Shown one piece after another: positions 52,255-60,584 of a stretch of DNA of 64,000 nucleotides. The DNA comes from Streptomyces althioticus. GTDB taxonomy: Bacteria > Actinomycetota > Actinomycetes > Streptomycetales > Streptomycetaceae. Position numbers and translations under genes: made by a program. The DNA lies in assembly GCA_014649355.1 (NCBI GenBank), contig BMSW01000004.1, forward strand, positions 16,608 to 80,607, read 5' to 3'. Below the pieces are notes generated by a model. That model worked only from the letters and a program-made list of their open reading frames with translations, was not told the DNA's origin and searched no databases. The number at the start of each line of letters is the position of its first letter. The stretch's first letter is position 1.

Positions 52255-53121
52255 TCACGTGGGGCCGTCGTACGTGAAGCGGTAGCCGGCGCAGTCGGTG
52301 AGGCGGACGTAACCGAGACGCTGGTAGAGGGCGTTGCTGGTCGGGTTGGCCGGGTCCGCGAACAGGACGACGTCCGTGGCGCCCGCCTCCAGCGCGGCCC
52401 GGCTCACCGCGGCCGTGACCGCGCCCGCGTAGCCGTGGCCGCGGAAGCCGGACGGGGTGTGGACGGGGTCGACGCGCACCATGCCGCCGGTCACCGAGGT
52501 GACGGCCGCCATGGAGACGGGGGTGCCGTCCGGGGTCCGCCAGAAGGTGAAGTGCCGGTCGCCGAACCGCGACCGGTCCCAGGAGCCCGCGTCGATCAGG
52601 TCGATGGACGGCTGCTCGCCGACCTCGACGCAGAACTCCCTGCACCGGCGCACCACGAGCTCGCGGTCCTCCGCCCCCGCGAGCTGGGCGCGGCCCTCCG
52701 GGTGCGGCCGGGGCGGGGTGAGGGTGCCGAGGCGGTAGAGGTGCGTGTGCCAGAACAGCTTCGGCGTCGCGCCGGTGTGCCCCTGCCAGGCCGAGGCGAA
52801 GACGTCGGCGGTGTCCTGGTCGGCGACGACCTGGGTGGGCGTGTGGCCGAGCGCGGACAGGCGGGTCGCGAGCGCGTCGGCGTCGTCGGCGGTCAGCGGG
52901 GTGAGGCCGAGACGGCCGCGCGGGGTGAGGTAGCAGACCGCGCGGACCTCGCCCTCCGACTCCAGCCGGCCGAGGAGGCGGTCGCCCGTGCCGTCGAGGC
53001 GCAGTTTCTCGACGTCCGTGAGCGGGGTGGTGTGCAGGGCGGGCCGCGAGCGCAGGAAGGCGCCGGCCCGGGCGAGGAAGTCCTCGACGTCGGTGGTGAG
53101 ATGCCAGTGGTCCGGGAGCAT
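52255..53121 (-). CDS. GNAT family N-acetyltransferase
   Basis: 288 residues. The C-terminal GNAT core is clear: VRVDPVHTPSGFRGHGYAGA is the acetyl-CoA loop (about 214-233), followed by DVVLFADPANPTSNALYQRLGYV. The N-terminal half (1-130) is a less conserved, GNAT-like domain, as in two-domain actinobacterial acetyltransferases. Substrate unknown. It probably forms an operon with the phosphotransferase downstream. Confidence 0.86.
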   Translation of the reverse strand: MLPDHWHLTTDVEDFLARAGAFLRSRPALHTTPLTDVEKLRLDGTGDRLLGRLESEGEVRAVCYLTPRGRLGLTPLTADDADALATRLSALGHTPTQVVADQDTADVFASAWQGHTGATPKLFWHTHLYRLGTLTPPRPHPEGRAQLAGAEDRELVVRRCREFCVEVGEQPSIDLIDAGSWDRSRFGDRHFTFWRTPDGTPVSMAAVTSVTGGMVRVDPVHTPSGFRGHGYAGAVTAAVSRAALEAGATDVVLFADPANPTSNALYQRLGYVRLTDCAGYRFTYDGPT

Positions 53122-53195
53122 GCCTCATCGTGCCGGACGCGGGACCGGGCGAGCGGGGGTTCGCACCGGTCCCGCCGACGGTTGGCCGGAAGGTC

Positions 53196-54284
53196 CTACG
53201 CCTGTGCCACCACGTCCGCGACCACGCAGCTCACGTTGTCCGGGCCGCCCGACGCGTTGGCCAGGCCGACGAGTTCGCGGACCGCCGCCTCGGGCTCGGG
53301 CGTGCCGGTGAGCACCCGGAGGACGTCCTCGGCGGGCACGACCGTGGACAGGCCGTCCGAGCACAGGAGGTAGCGGTCGCCGGCGCGGGCGTCGTGCAGC
53401 CGCAGATCGGGTGTGGAGTCGGCGCCCCGGCCCAGGGCGCGCAGCAGCAGGGACCGCTGTGGGTGCGAGGCGGCCTCCTCGGGGGTGAGACGCCCCTCGT
53501 CGATCAGCGACTGCACCACCGTGTGGTCGTGGGTGATCTGGAACAGCTCCCCGTCGCGCAGGAGATGGACGCGGGAGTCGCCGATGTGGACGAGGGCGAG
53601 CTGCGAGCCGGTCCACAGCATCGCGGTGAGCGTGGTGCCGGCGTCGGCGTCCGCGTCCGCGCCGTCGTCGCCGGGGGAGGCGACGCCGTGCACGGCCTGT
53701 TCGGCGCGGCCGAGGGCGTCCTCGAGCGCGTTGAGCAGATCGCCCGCCGGGACGGTCTCCGACTCCAGACTTCGCAGCGCGTCGACGGCGGCCGCACTGG
53801 CCGGGGCGCCCCCGGCGCCGTAGCCGTCGGCGACGGCGAGGAGGCGGGAGCCCGCGTAGGCGGTGTCCTGGTTGCTCGCGCGGACCCGGCCGGTGTCGGA
53901 GAGGGCGGCGTAACGGAGGGCGAGAGGCGCGGTGGTGCGGGACATGGTGGGGTCCTTCCCGTTCAGGTGGTCGACGAGGAAGGCCGCCAGGTCCCGCCGC
54001 GCGGCCGTGTCGGCCTCGACCCGCGCCCAGTACGCGCGGATCTCGCCGGCCGCCTCGCCCGGCTCCAGGGCGCACACCCGCCGGATGCGGGCGAGCGGCA
54101 TGCCCAGCCGCCGGAGCCAGGCGACCAGCCGGGCCTGCTCCAGCTGCTCGGGCGCGTAACGGCGGTAGCCGGTGTCCGGGTCGACGCGGGCGGGAGTCAG
54201 CAGACCGAGCTCGTCGTACAGCCGCAGCGCCTTCGGCGACAGCCGGGACGCCTTCGCGAACGCCCCGATGGTCAGCAGCTCCAT
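53196..54284 (-). CDS. MerR-type DNA-binding domain fused to PP2C Ser/Thr phosphatase
   Basis: 362-residue fusion. Residues 1-70 are a MerR winged helix (LTIGAFAKASRLSPKALRLY, DTGYRRYAPEQLEQA), then a coiled helix to ~108. Residues ~120-358 are a PP2C phosphatase with all metal-site motifs: NQD140, ADGYG (D153), GDSR (D236), SDGLS (D310), GGPDN (D349). A phosphatase joined directly to a DNA-binding domain suggests that it regulates transcription by, or in response to, dephosphorylation. The second domain's own ATG (54 kb side) could be an internal start. Confidence 0.92.
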   Translation of the reverse strand: MELLTIGAFAKASRLSPKALRLYDELGLLTPARVDPDTGYRRYAPEQLEQARLVAWLRRLGMPLARIRRVCALEPGEAAGEIRAYWARVEADTAARRDLAAFLVDHLNGKDPTMSRTTAPLALRYAALSDTGRVRASNQDTAYAGSRLLAVADGYGAGGAPASAAAVDALRSLESETVPAGDLLNALEDALGRAEQAVHGVASPGDDGADADADAGTTLTAMLWTGSQLALVHIGDSRVHLLRDGELFQITHDHTVVQSLIDEGRLTPEEAASHPQRSLLLRALGRGADSTPDLRLHDARAGDRYLLCSDGLSTVVPAEDVLRVLTGTPEPEAAVRELVGLANASGGPDNVSCVVADVVAQA

Positions 54285-54353
54285 GCGTGTCCCTCCTCGT
54301 ACCGGGCCCGTCGCCCGGTACCGACGATGCTGGGCGCTCCCCTTGGGTGAAGG

Positions 54354-54571
54354 TCAACAGCGGGCGTTCCCCGCGCCTTTCAGCGAGAGGGTGACCGGTC
54401 CGGGCCGCGTGTCGGCGGTGATCACATCTGCGCTGAGCCGCCGACCGGCCGCGACCACCTCGGAAGGATGTCCGCTCCGTCGAACCCGGTGACCTTCACA
54501 CTGCGCACGACCCCCGGCCGGAGCGTGTCGATCAGGGCCCGCAGGCGGGGGTCGGTGGGAGGCTCGGGCAT
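54354..54571 (-). pseudogene. Small ORF, possibly frameshifted
   Basis: The frame from ATG 54571 (MPEPPTDPRLRALIDTLRPG..., VRSVKVTGFDG) ends at 54422 after 49 residues. The other frame continues smoothly with PSEVVAAGRRLSADVITAD and PGPVTLSLKGAGNA to a stop at 54354. Adding one C in the GACATCCTTCC run near 54470 would join them into a ~72-residue protein. No good ribosome site is visible and I do not know the family, so it may instead be non-coding. Confidence 0.33.
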
Positions 54572-54618
54572 GGAGGCGAGCGTAATCGGCGCGGGCGGCG
54601 CGGAGACGTAGCGCACTC

Positions 54619-54639
54619 TTGCAAGCAGGTTGCTTGCAA
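54619..54639. promoter_or_regulatory. Palindromic operator upstream of XRE regulator
   Basis: TTGCAAGCA-GGT-TGCTTGCAA: perfect 9-bp arms, 30 bp before the start codon of the XRE-family gene, in an AT-rich patch. The most likely reader is the regulator itself. Confidence 0.7.
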
Positions 54640-54668
54640 TTGTTAGCGGGGTGCGTCATGGTGGGGGC

Positions 54669-55160
54669 ATGGCATCCCTGAACGTCGGCGGACTCGGTGA
54701 GTATCTGCGCGAGCAGCGGCGCAACGCGCAGTTGTCGCTGCGGCAGCTCGCCGATGCCGCCGGGGTGTCCAATCCGTACCTGAGCCAGATCGAGCGCGGG
54801 CTGCGCAAGCCCAGCGCGGAGGTGCTCCAGCAGGTCGCCAAGGCGCTGCGCATCTCCGCCGAGACGTTGTACGTCCGCGCCGGGATCCTCGACGCCGAGC
54901 GCGACCGGGACGAGGTCGAGACGCGCGCCGTGATCCTCGCCGACCCCACGCTGAACGAGCGCCAGAAGCAGGTGCTCCTCCAGATCTACGAGTCCTTCCG
55001 CAAGGAGAACGGATTCGGGGGCACCGAGGACGGTGAGGCGGAAGCCGTCGGGCCCGAACCGGGCACGGAGACTTCCGTCGGCACGGTCGGCAGACCCGCC
55101 GAGCGCCCCGGCCACGAGGCCGGCGGCGACGACAACGGTCCGCAGCGGACGGCCGGCTGA
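54669..55160 (+). CDS. XRE-family regulator preceding hbhA-like gene
   Basis: 163 residues. Helix-turn-helix at about 8-65 (LGEYLREQRRNAQLSLRQLA, SNPYLSQIERGLRKPSAEVL), then a short helical segment (LNERQKQVLLQIYESFRKEN) and an acidic, Gly/Glu-rich tail of ~50 residues. The arrangement XRE regulator, HbhA-like gene, DUF2516 gene is the same as Rv0474-Rv0475-Rv0476 in Mycobacterium tuberculosis. GGTGGGGG ribosome site. A 21-bp palindrome upstream suggests autoregulation. Confidence 0.88.
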   Translation: MASLNVGGLGEYLREQRRNAQLSLRQLADAAGVSNPYLSQIERGLRKPSAEVLQQVAKALRISAETLYVRAGILDAERDRDEVETRAVILADPTLNERQKQVLLQIYESFRKENGFGGTEDGEAEAVGPEPGTETSVGTVGRPAERPGHEAGGDDNGPQRTAG

Positions 55161-55237
55161 GCCGGCCAGGGCGCCGGACGCCCGCCACGGACCACACAGA
55201 CCCTCAGCCGAACACGACATCCGGGAGGACCATCACC

Positions 55238-55897
55238 ATGGCCATCACCGACGACCTGCGCAAGACCTTCAGCGACCCCAAGCCGCTCTACTTCGCCGCC
55301 GGCACCGCCGACCTGGCGCTGCAGCAGGCCAGGAAGGTGCCGGCCCTGGTGGAGCAGCTGCGCACCGAGGCCCCGGCCCGCATCGACGCCGTGCGCAACA
55401 CCGACCCCAAGGCCGTCCAGGAGCGGGTGACCGTCCGGGTCCGGGAGACGCAGGAGAGCCTGCAGGCCAAGGCCAACGAGCTGTTCGGGACGATCGACAC
55501 CGACCTGAAGAAGCTCGGCGAGACCGCCCAGGACCTGGCGCTGCGCAGCGTGGGCGTCGCCGCCGAGTACGCGGTCAAGGCCCGCGAAACCTACGAGAAG
55601 CTCGCCGAGCACGGTGAGCAGGCCGTGAAGACCTGGCGCGGTGACGCCGCCGACGGCATCGAGGACATCGCGGTGGCCGTCGAGCCGCCGGCCCGGCCGA
55701 AGCCCGCGGCCGCCCCGGCCGAGGCCAGGACGGCCGAGAAGCCTGTCGAGGCCACGCCGGCCGAGGCGAAGGCGACGGAGGCGAAGCCGGCGGACGCCAA
55801 GCCGGCCGAGGCCGCCGCGAAGAAGCCCGCCGCACCGAAGAAGGCCCCGGCGGCCCGCAAGGCCACGGCGAAGAAGACGACGCCGCCCGCCAAGTGA
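55238..55897 (+). CDS. HbhA-like (heparin-binding hemagglutinin homologue) protein
   Basis: 219 residues. A long amphipathic helical region (about 1-140) without signal peptide or membrane segment is followed by an Ala/Pro/Lys-rich tail, AEAKPADAKPAEAAAKKP... ending in KKTTPPAK. Helix plus Lys-rich C-terminus is the HbhA layout. In mycobacteria HbhA binds host glycosaminoglycans and septum/lipid components; in a soil Streptomyces a membrane- or wall-associated role is more likely. AGGAGG-like site (GGGAGGACC) before the ATG. A strong terminator follows at 55934. Confidence 0.82.
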   Translation: MAITDDLRKTFSDPKPLYFAAGTADLALQQARKVPALVEQLRTEAPARIDAVRNTDPKAVQERVTVRVRETQESLQAKANELFGTIDTDLKKLGETAQDLALRSVGVAAEYAVKARETYEKLAEHGEQAVKTWRGDAADGIEDIAVAVEPPARPKPAAAPAEARTAEKPVEATPAEAKATEAKPADAKPAEAAAKKPAAPKKAPAARKATAKKTTPPAK

Positions 55898-55933
55898 GCG
55901 GCGTCGCAGCCCGCTGAAGCGGGACGGAACGGC

Positions 55934-55966
55934 ACGGGCCGGGCACTTACGCGGTGCCCGGCCCGT
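55934..55966 (+). terminator. Terminator hairpin after hbhA-like gene
   Basis: ACGGGCCGGGCAC and GTGCCCGGCCCGT form perfect 13-bp arms around TTACGCG, 37 bp after the stop. Confidence 0.85.
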
Positions 55967-56087
55967 TCATCGGGTAGCCGACCGGCGGATGCGGGTACGG
56001 TGACGGCGGTAGGACGACGTGGCGCCCGTCGGCGGCGCGGCAAGGACGACGGCGCGGTGGACGAGCCGATTACGGGTGGTGGACGTA

Positions 56088-56426
56088 GTGCTGATGCAGG
56101 GCTTCGCTAACTTCTTGTGGCTGCTGAGCATGGCTCTGATCGTGTTCAGCGGCTTCGCGCTGATCGACGCCGCCACGCGCCGTGAGGACGCCTACCGCGC
56201 CGCGGACAAGAAGACCAAGCCGTTCTGGCTGATCGTCCTGGGGCTCGCCTTCGTGGTGAACCTGATCTTCAACATCCTGTCGTTCCTGCCGATCATCGGC
56301 CTGATCGCGACGATCGTGTACATGGTCGACGTCCGTCCGGCCCTGAGGTCGCTCCCCGGCGGCGGCCGGGCCCGCAGGGGCTCCAGCAGCGACGGTCCGT
56401 ACGGGCCGTACAACGGCGGTCGGTGA
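56088..56426 (+). CDS. DUF2516 membrane protein
   Basis: 112-residue protein with two or three membrane spans (about 6-26, 45-66, 68-84) of the DUF2516 family, the homologue of mycobacterial Rv0476. Recognisable core: ALIDAATRREDAYRAADKKTKPFWL. A Gly/Arg/Ser-rich tail ends the protein. The start is GTG 56088 (VLMQGFANFLW) or ATG 56094; GGTGGTGGA lies upstream. It is separated from the hbhA-like gene by a terminator and so has its own promoter. Confidence 0.86.
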   Translation: MLMQGFANFLWLLSMALIVFSGFALIDAATRREDAYRAADKKTKPFWLIVLGLAFVVNLIFNILSFLPIIGLIATIVYMVDVRPALRSLPGGGRARRGSSSDGPYGPYNGGR

Positions 56427-56471
56427 CCCAGGCGCGCCGCGTCCTGAGGGCCCTGCGGTGACCGCGCTCTG

Positions 56472-56492
56472 AAGGGGCGCGGGGAACTGCGC
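56472..56492. repeat. Copy of the GGGGCGCGGGGAACTGCGCG repeat
   Basis: Same core as at 7911, 21691, 21812 and 21907, followed by GAACGGCCACGGACGGCCCGC, which resembles the flanking unit at 21832. It lies between two convergent genes. Confidence 0.75.
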
Positions 56493-56543
56493 GAACGGCC
56501 ACGGACGGCCCGCAGCCGCCCCGGAACCGTGCCGGCACGGCGG

Positions 56544-57887
56544 TCAGCGCGTCCGGTCCAGCAGCAGGACCGCCACGTCGTCCGTCAGCTCGCCCCCGTT
56601 GAGGTCACGCACCTCGTTCACCGCCGTGCGCAGCAGCTCCTCCCCGCTCAGACCCTCGGAGAGCCTGCGGCGGATCAGGTCCACCATGCCGTCCTGGCCC
56701 AGCCGCTCCCCGCTGTCGCCGACGCGGCCCTCGATCAGGCCGTCGGTGTAGAGCATCAGACTCCACTCGGCGCCCAGCTCCACCTGCATCCGCGGCCAGC
56801 GGGCGCCGGGCAGCAGCCCGAGGGCGGGGCCGTTGTTGTCGTACGGCAGGAGCCGTGCGGGCATGCCGGGGCGGGCCAGCAGCGGCGACGGGTGGCCGGC
56901 CAGGCACAGGCCCGCGCGGCGGCCGTCCGGTGCGATGTCCACCGTGCACAGCGTCGCGAAGATCTCGTCGTCGGGACGCTCGTGCTCCAGCACCTGCTGC
57001 AGCGTGCTCAGCAGCTGGTCACCGCACAGCCCGGCCAGGGTCAGCGCCCGCCAGGCGATGCGCAGCTCCACGCCGAGCGCCGCCTCGTCCGGGCCGTGCC
57101 CGCAGACGTCGCCGATCATGGCGTGCACGGTGCCGTCGGGCGTGCGGACCACGTCGTAGAAGTCGCCGCCGAGCAGGGCGCGCGAGCGGCCGGGCCGGTA
57201 GCGGGCGGCGAACCGCAGCGGGGAGCCGTCCAGCAGCGGCGTCGGCAGCAGACCGCGCTCGAGCCGGCGGTTCTCCTGGGCGCGCAGCCGGCCCTCGGCG
57301 AGGCGCCGCTCCGCGGAGTCGGACCGCTTGCGCTCCACCGCGTAACGGATGGCGCGGCTCAGCAGCCGCCCGTCCAGCTCGTCGCGGACCAGGTAGTCCT
57401 GCGCGCCGACCCGCACGGCCTCGGCGCCCCGCTCGGTGTCGTCCGCGCCGGTGAGGGCGAGGACGGCGTGCCGGGGCGCCAGCTCCAGGACGTGCCGGAG
57501 GACGGCCAGCTCGTCGCCGTCGTCCGCCCGGCCGGGCGCGGGCAGCGCCAGGTCCAGCAGGATGCAGTGGACGTCGTCGGTCAGCAGCCGCTCGGCCTCG
57601 GTGAGGTTGCGGGCGGTGCGGATGCGAATCGGCCGCCCGGCCTGGTCGAGCAGGTCGGGCACGATCGGCGTGCCGCCCGGGTCGTCCTCGATGAGCAGCA
57701 GGGTGAGCTGCGCGGGTGTCGTGGTGGTCGTGGTCTTCGCCGGTTCGGTGTCGGACGGGGTGGCCGCGTCGGCGGCCGCCGTCCGGTTCTCGGGCAACTC
57801 CTGTGCGGACTCGTTCGGTGCGGCGACCGTTCCCTGACCACCTTCCGCGGCCGGGATCGCTCTCTGCCGCGGTACGGGTGCGGGCAT
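56544..57887 (-). CDS. Receiver-SpoIIE-type PP2C phosphatase (RsbU-like)
   Basis: 447 residues. Disordered N-terminus (1-58), a response-regulator receiver domain (about 60-185) and a SpoIIE/RsbU-type PP2C domain (about 215-447: LGGDFYDVV, IGDVCGHGPDEA, LAGHPSPLL, YTDGLIEGR, TDDVAVLLL). Such proteins dephosphorylate anti-anti-sigma factors in partner-switching pathways. The receiver keeps acidic D67/D68 and acceptor D112, but the usual Lys is Arg168 (DYLVRDE), so its phosphorylation chemistry may be altered. No anti-sigma partner is adjacent. Confidence 0.9.
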   Translation of the reverse strand: MPAPVPRQRAIPAAEGGQGTVAAPNESAQELPENRTAAADAATPSDTEPAKTTTTTTPAQLTLLLIEDDPGGTPIVPDLLDQAGRPIRIRTARNLTEAERLLTDDVHCILLDLALPAPGRADDGDELAVLRHVLELAPRHAVLALTGADDTERGAEAVRVGAQDYLVRDELDGRLLSRAIRYAVERKRSDSAERRLAEGRLRAQENRRLERGLLPTPLLDGSPLRFAARYRPGRSRALLGGDFYDVVRTPDGTVHAMIGDVCGHGPDEAALGVELRIAWRALTLAGLCGDQLLSTLQQVLEHERPDDEIFATLCTVDIAPDGRRAGLCLAGHPSPLLARPGMPARLLPYDNNGPALGLLPGARWPRMQVELGAEWSLMLYTDGLIEGRVGDSGERLGQDGMVDLIRRRLSEGLSGEELLRTAVNEVRDLNGGELTDDVAVLLLDRTR

Positions 57888-58221
57888 TGTTCCGGGTTCC
57901 TTCCCTCCCCCCGAGGGCATGGCGGGGGCGACGGATCTCGGCCCTGTCCCCCGCGTGGGTCGTGTGTGAGCGGGCAGGGGATGCCCCTTCGAACGGGGAC
58001 CATAGCGGGTGACCGCGCCGCAGCGGAATGGTGTGAACCACGCCGCCCGGCCAACGGCCGCTGTCATATGCCGCGTTTGCTACCGCAGTTGGACAGGCCG
58101 GAGATGCTGTGGGGATGACGAACGTCACGTCCACGGGGCGTTGGCCACGAGATCCACGTGCGGTGGGTCACGTGGCCGGTGTCACCGGGCCGTTGGGGCC
58201 GCGGGAGACCGCCCCCGGGCG
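57888..58221. other. Intergenic region, nothing definable
   Basis: 334 bp between the NlpC/P60 stop and the phosphatase start, both on the minus strand. It should contain the phosphatase promoter (AAGGAA ribosome site next to 57900). I see no repeat, RNA or short gene I would support. Confidence 0.5.
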
Positions 58222-59337
58222 TCACTCGGCGGCCGGATCGGGGCGTACGACGCCCAGGATGGGCATCGAACCGGCCCCGGCGAGCGTCACGGTCCGGCCG
58301 GGCCGGGGTGCGTGGACCATGACGCCGTCGCCCACGTACATCCCGACGTGGCTGGCGTCGGCCCAGTAGATGATGAGGTCGCCGGGCCGCATGTCCTTGA
58401 CGTCGACGCGCTTCAGGTGCTGCCACTGCATCTGTGACGTGCGCGGGATGGTCTTCCCCGCGGCCAGCCACGCCTGCGAGGTCAGCCCGGAGCAGTCGAA
58501 CGTGTTCGGACCCTCCGCGCCCCACTGGTAAGGCTTGCCGATCTGCGCCGTGGCGTACGCCACCGCCTTGCGGCCCTGCGCGGTCGCCTTCGAGGTCACC
58601 TCGTCGAGCACGCCGGAGCTCAGCCAGGTGGCCTGGGCGCGGGCGGCGGCCTGCCGCTCCAGCCGGGCCAGCCGCTCCTTCTCCTCCTGCTCGAGCTCGG
58701 CCTCCAGCTTCTCGGCCGCCTCGATCTGCCGCTCGATCCGCTTCTGCGCGGCGGCCTTGACCTTGCGGCCCGCCTCCAGCTTCCGCATCTGCTCCCGGGC
58801 GTCCTCGGCGTACTCCTCCAAGTCCCGCTGGGTGCGCGTCATCTCGCCGAGCAGGCCCTTGGTCGCGTGCTGCTCCTGCCGGACGCGGCCGGCGCCGTCC
58901 AGGAAGTCCTGCGGGTCGTCGCTCAGCACCAGGCGCGCCTCGGGAGGCAGCCCGCCGCCCCGGTACTGCGCGGCCGCCGCGGCGCCGGCGCGGTCCTTGA
59001 GGTCGCCCAGCTTCTCCCGGCCCTCGACGATCTTCTTCGCCAGCCGCACGACCTGCGCGGTCTGCTGCCGGGCCTTCTCCTCCGCCGCGTTGTACTCGTC
59101 GGTGGCCTTGGCCGCCGCACGGTAGAGCTTCTCGAGCTTCTTGCGGACGGCCTCGAGCTCGACGTCGCTGGTGACCACGGTGACGCTGGCCGTCGCGCCC
59201 GGGTCGGGGCTCGCCGTCGCGCCCGGATCGGGCGGGGGAGTGGGCGCCGCGAACGCCGTACCGGGCACGGCCAGTACGGTCACCGCGCAGACCACGGTCA
59301 CGGCCGCCGTCAGCACTCCGCGCTTGCCTGCCCCCAT
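58222..59337 (-). CDS. Secreted NlpC/P60 peptidoglycan endopeptidase with coiled coil (RipA-like)
   Basis: 371-residue cell-wall hydrolase. Signal peptide (about 1-31, AFAAP), tandem DPGATAS linker, long coiled coil (about 55-235) and a C-terminal NlpC/P60 domain with catalytic Cys282 (FDCSGLTSQAW), His330 (ASHVGMYV) and a third polar residue, possibly His342. It should cleave D-Glu-diaminopimelate bonds during growth or sporulation. The coiled coil probably regulates access. No c-di-AMP (ydaO) riboswitch is apparent upstream. Confidence 0.94.
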   Translation of the reverse strand: MGAGKRGVLTAAVTVVCAVTVLAVPGTAFAAPTPPPDPGATASPDPGATASVTVVTSDVELEAVRKKLEKLYRAAAKATDEYNAAEEKARQQTAQVVRLAKKIVEGREKLGDLKDRAGAAAAAQYRGGGLPPEARLVLSDDPQDFLDGAGRVRQEQHATKGLLGEMTRTQRDLEEYAEDAREQMRKLEAGRKVKAAAQKRIERQIEAAEKLEAELEQEEKERLARLERQAAARAQATWLSSGVLDEVTSKATAQGRKAVAYATAQIGKPYQWGAEGPNTFDCSGLTSQAWLAAGKTIPRTSQMQWQHLKRVDVKDMRPGDLIIYWADASHVGMYVGDGVMVHAPRPGRTVTLAGAGSMPILGVVRPDPAAE

Positions 59338-59542
59338 GCGTGCACCCCCGCCTGGTTAATCGTCAGTAACTTTTCGTGTCCGGGGGGATGCTGCCATCAA
59401 TGAGCGAGAAACGACAGGGGGTGTGGACAACGCCCCTTCCGTCCCGCTGGTCCCCGTACGACCGTCGTCCCGGCCGGTGTGACGAACGGCCTGGGGAGAT
59501 CGTTCCCGGCCGCTACAAGTGGAGGTAGGGCCTCCGGTGGTC

Positions 59543-60364
59543 TCACCACCCGAGCGGCGCCAACGCCTCCCACCGCACGGTGAGTTCGCCCTGCCGCCAC
59601 CGCGCCGGGCCGTCCGTCACCGGCCAGTCGGCCGTGAGGGCCCGCACGGTCCGGATCCAGCGCTGGCGCGCCCCGTACGAGGCGTAGGGCGCGGCGGCGG
59701 CCCAGGCGCGGTCGAAGTCGCGCAGGAAGGCGTGCACCGGCTCGCCGGGGACGTTGCGGTGGATGAGTGCCTTGGGGAGCCGCTCGGCCAGGTCGGAGGG
59801 GCGTTCCAGGGAGCCGAGCCGGGTCGCGAAGGTGACCGTGCGGGGGCCCTCGGGGCCGAGCGCGACCCACACGTGCCGGCGGCCGACCTCGTCGCAGGTG
59901 CCCTCGACCAGCAGCCCGCCGCGTGAGCCGGTCGCCGGGTCGGCCGGGGCGAGCCGCGCGCACAGCCGCCGCCACACGCCGGCGACCTCTCCCTCGTCGT
60001 ACTGGCGCAGCACGTTCGCCGCGCGGACCAGCACCGGGCTGCCCGGCACCGGGATCTCGAAGCCGCCGCGCAGGAACACCAGCCCCTCCCGCTCGTACGG
60101 CCGTGCCGAGGCGACCCGGGCCGGGTCGATCTCCACGCCCGCCACCCGGGTGCGGGGCGCCGCGGTGCGCAGCCGGTGCAGCAGTTCGAGCGCGGTCCAG
60201 TGCGCCGCGCCGTAGCCGAGGTCGACGGCGAGGGGGTCGGCGGCGCGGCGCAGCTCGGCGCCGTGCGCGGCCGCGATCCAGCGGTCCATGCGGCGCAGCC
60301 GGTTGGGGTTGGTGGTGCCGCGCGTCACCGTGCCCACGGGGGCGGAGGCGGGACGCGGTGTCAT
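59543..60364 (-). CDS. Class I SAM-dependent methyltransferase-like protein
   Basis: 273 residues. SAM-binding motif I is VDLGYGAAHWTALELL (about 47-62), followed by GVEIDPARVASAR (about 76-88), as in Rossmann methyltransferases. The rest is a conserved actinobacterial family whose substrate is unknown. The ATG at 60364 has no purine-rich site upstream, so a different start or leaderless expression is possible. It is divergent from mshA. Confidence 0.82.
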   Translation of the reverse strand: MTPRPASAPVGTVTRGTTNPNRLRRMDRWIAAAHGAELRRAADPLAVDLGYGAAHWTALELLHRLRTAAPRTRVAGVEIDPARVASARPYEREGLVFLRGGFEIPVPGSPVLVRAANVLRQYDEGEVAGVWRRLCARLAPADPATGSRGGLLVEGTCDEVGRRHVWVALGPEGPRTVTFATRLGSLERPSDLAERLPKALIHRNVPGEPVHAFLRDFDRAWAAAAPYASYGARQRWIRTVRALTADWPVTDGPARWRQGELTVRWEALAPLGW

Positions 60365-60496
60365 GAGGACGAGGGTACGGGGGTACCCGCCCACGGATCG
60401 CGGCGCGTGCGCCGCCACGGGCACGCACCCCACAGTCGAACGGTTGAGCTAGTCCAGGCCAAGATTCGGTAAAGACCGCCACCGACGGCGTCCCGC

Positions 60497-60524
60497 GGAA
60501 ATGGGAACGCAATCGTCCGACGTT
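60497..60524 (+). promoter_or_regulatory. Candidate SigR-type promoter of mshA
   Basis: GGAAAT (60497-60502), 19 bp, GTT (60522-60524) differs by one base from the SigR consensus GGAAT-N18/19-GTT. mshA is reported to belong to the SigR thiol-stress regulon in S. coelicolor. It is 61 bp upstream of the GTG. Confidence 0.45.
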
Positions 60525-60584
60525 GACGCCGCCGAGGGTCGTACGCCCTCTCCCAGCCGTGCACGCAGCGAGGAGGAACGCCAC

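Noticed and set aside
55690..55897. Short tandem GCC/AAG-rich repeats suggestive of a repeat array
   Set aside because: They are codons of the Ala/Pro/Lys-rich tail of the HbhA-like protein, with no spacer structure; not a CRISPR array.
59338..59420. c-di-AMP (ydaO-type) riboswitch upstream of the NlpC/P60 gene
   Set aside because: Streptomyces wall hydrolase genes often have one, but the leader is short and I do not see the conserved riboswitch core.
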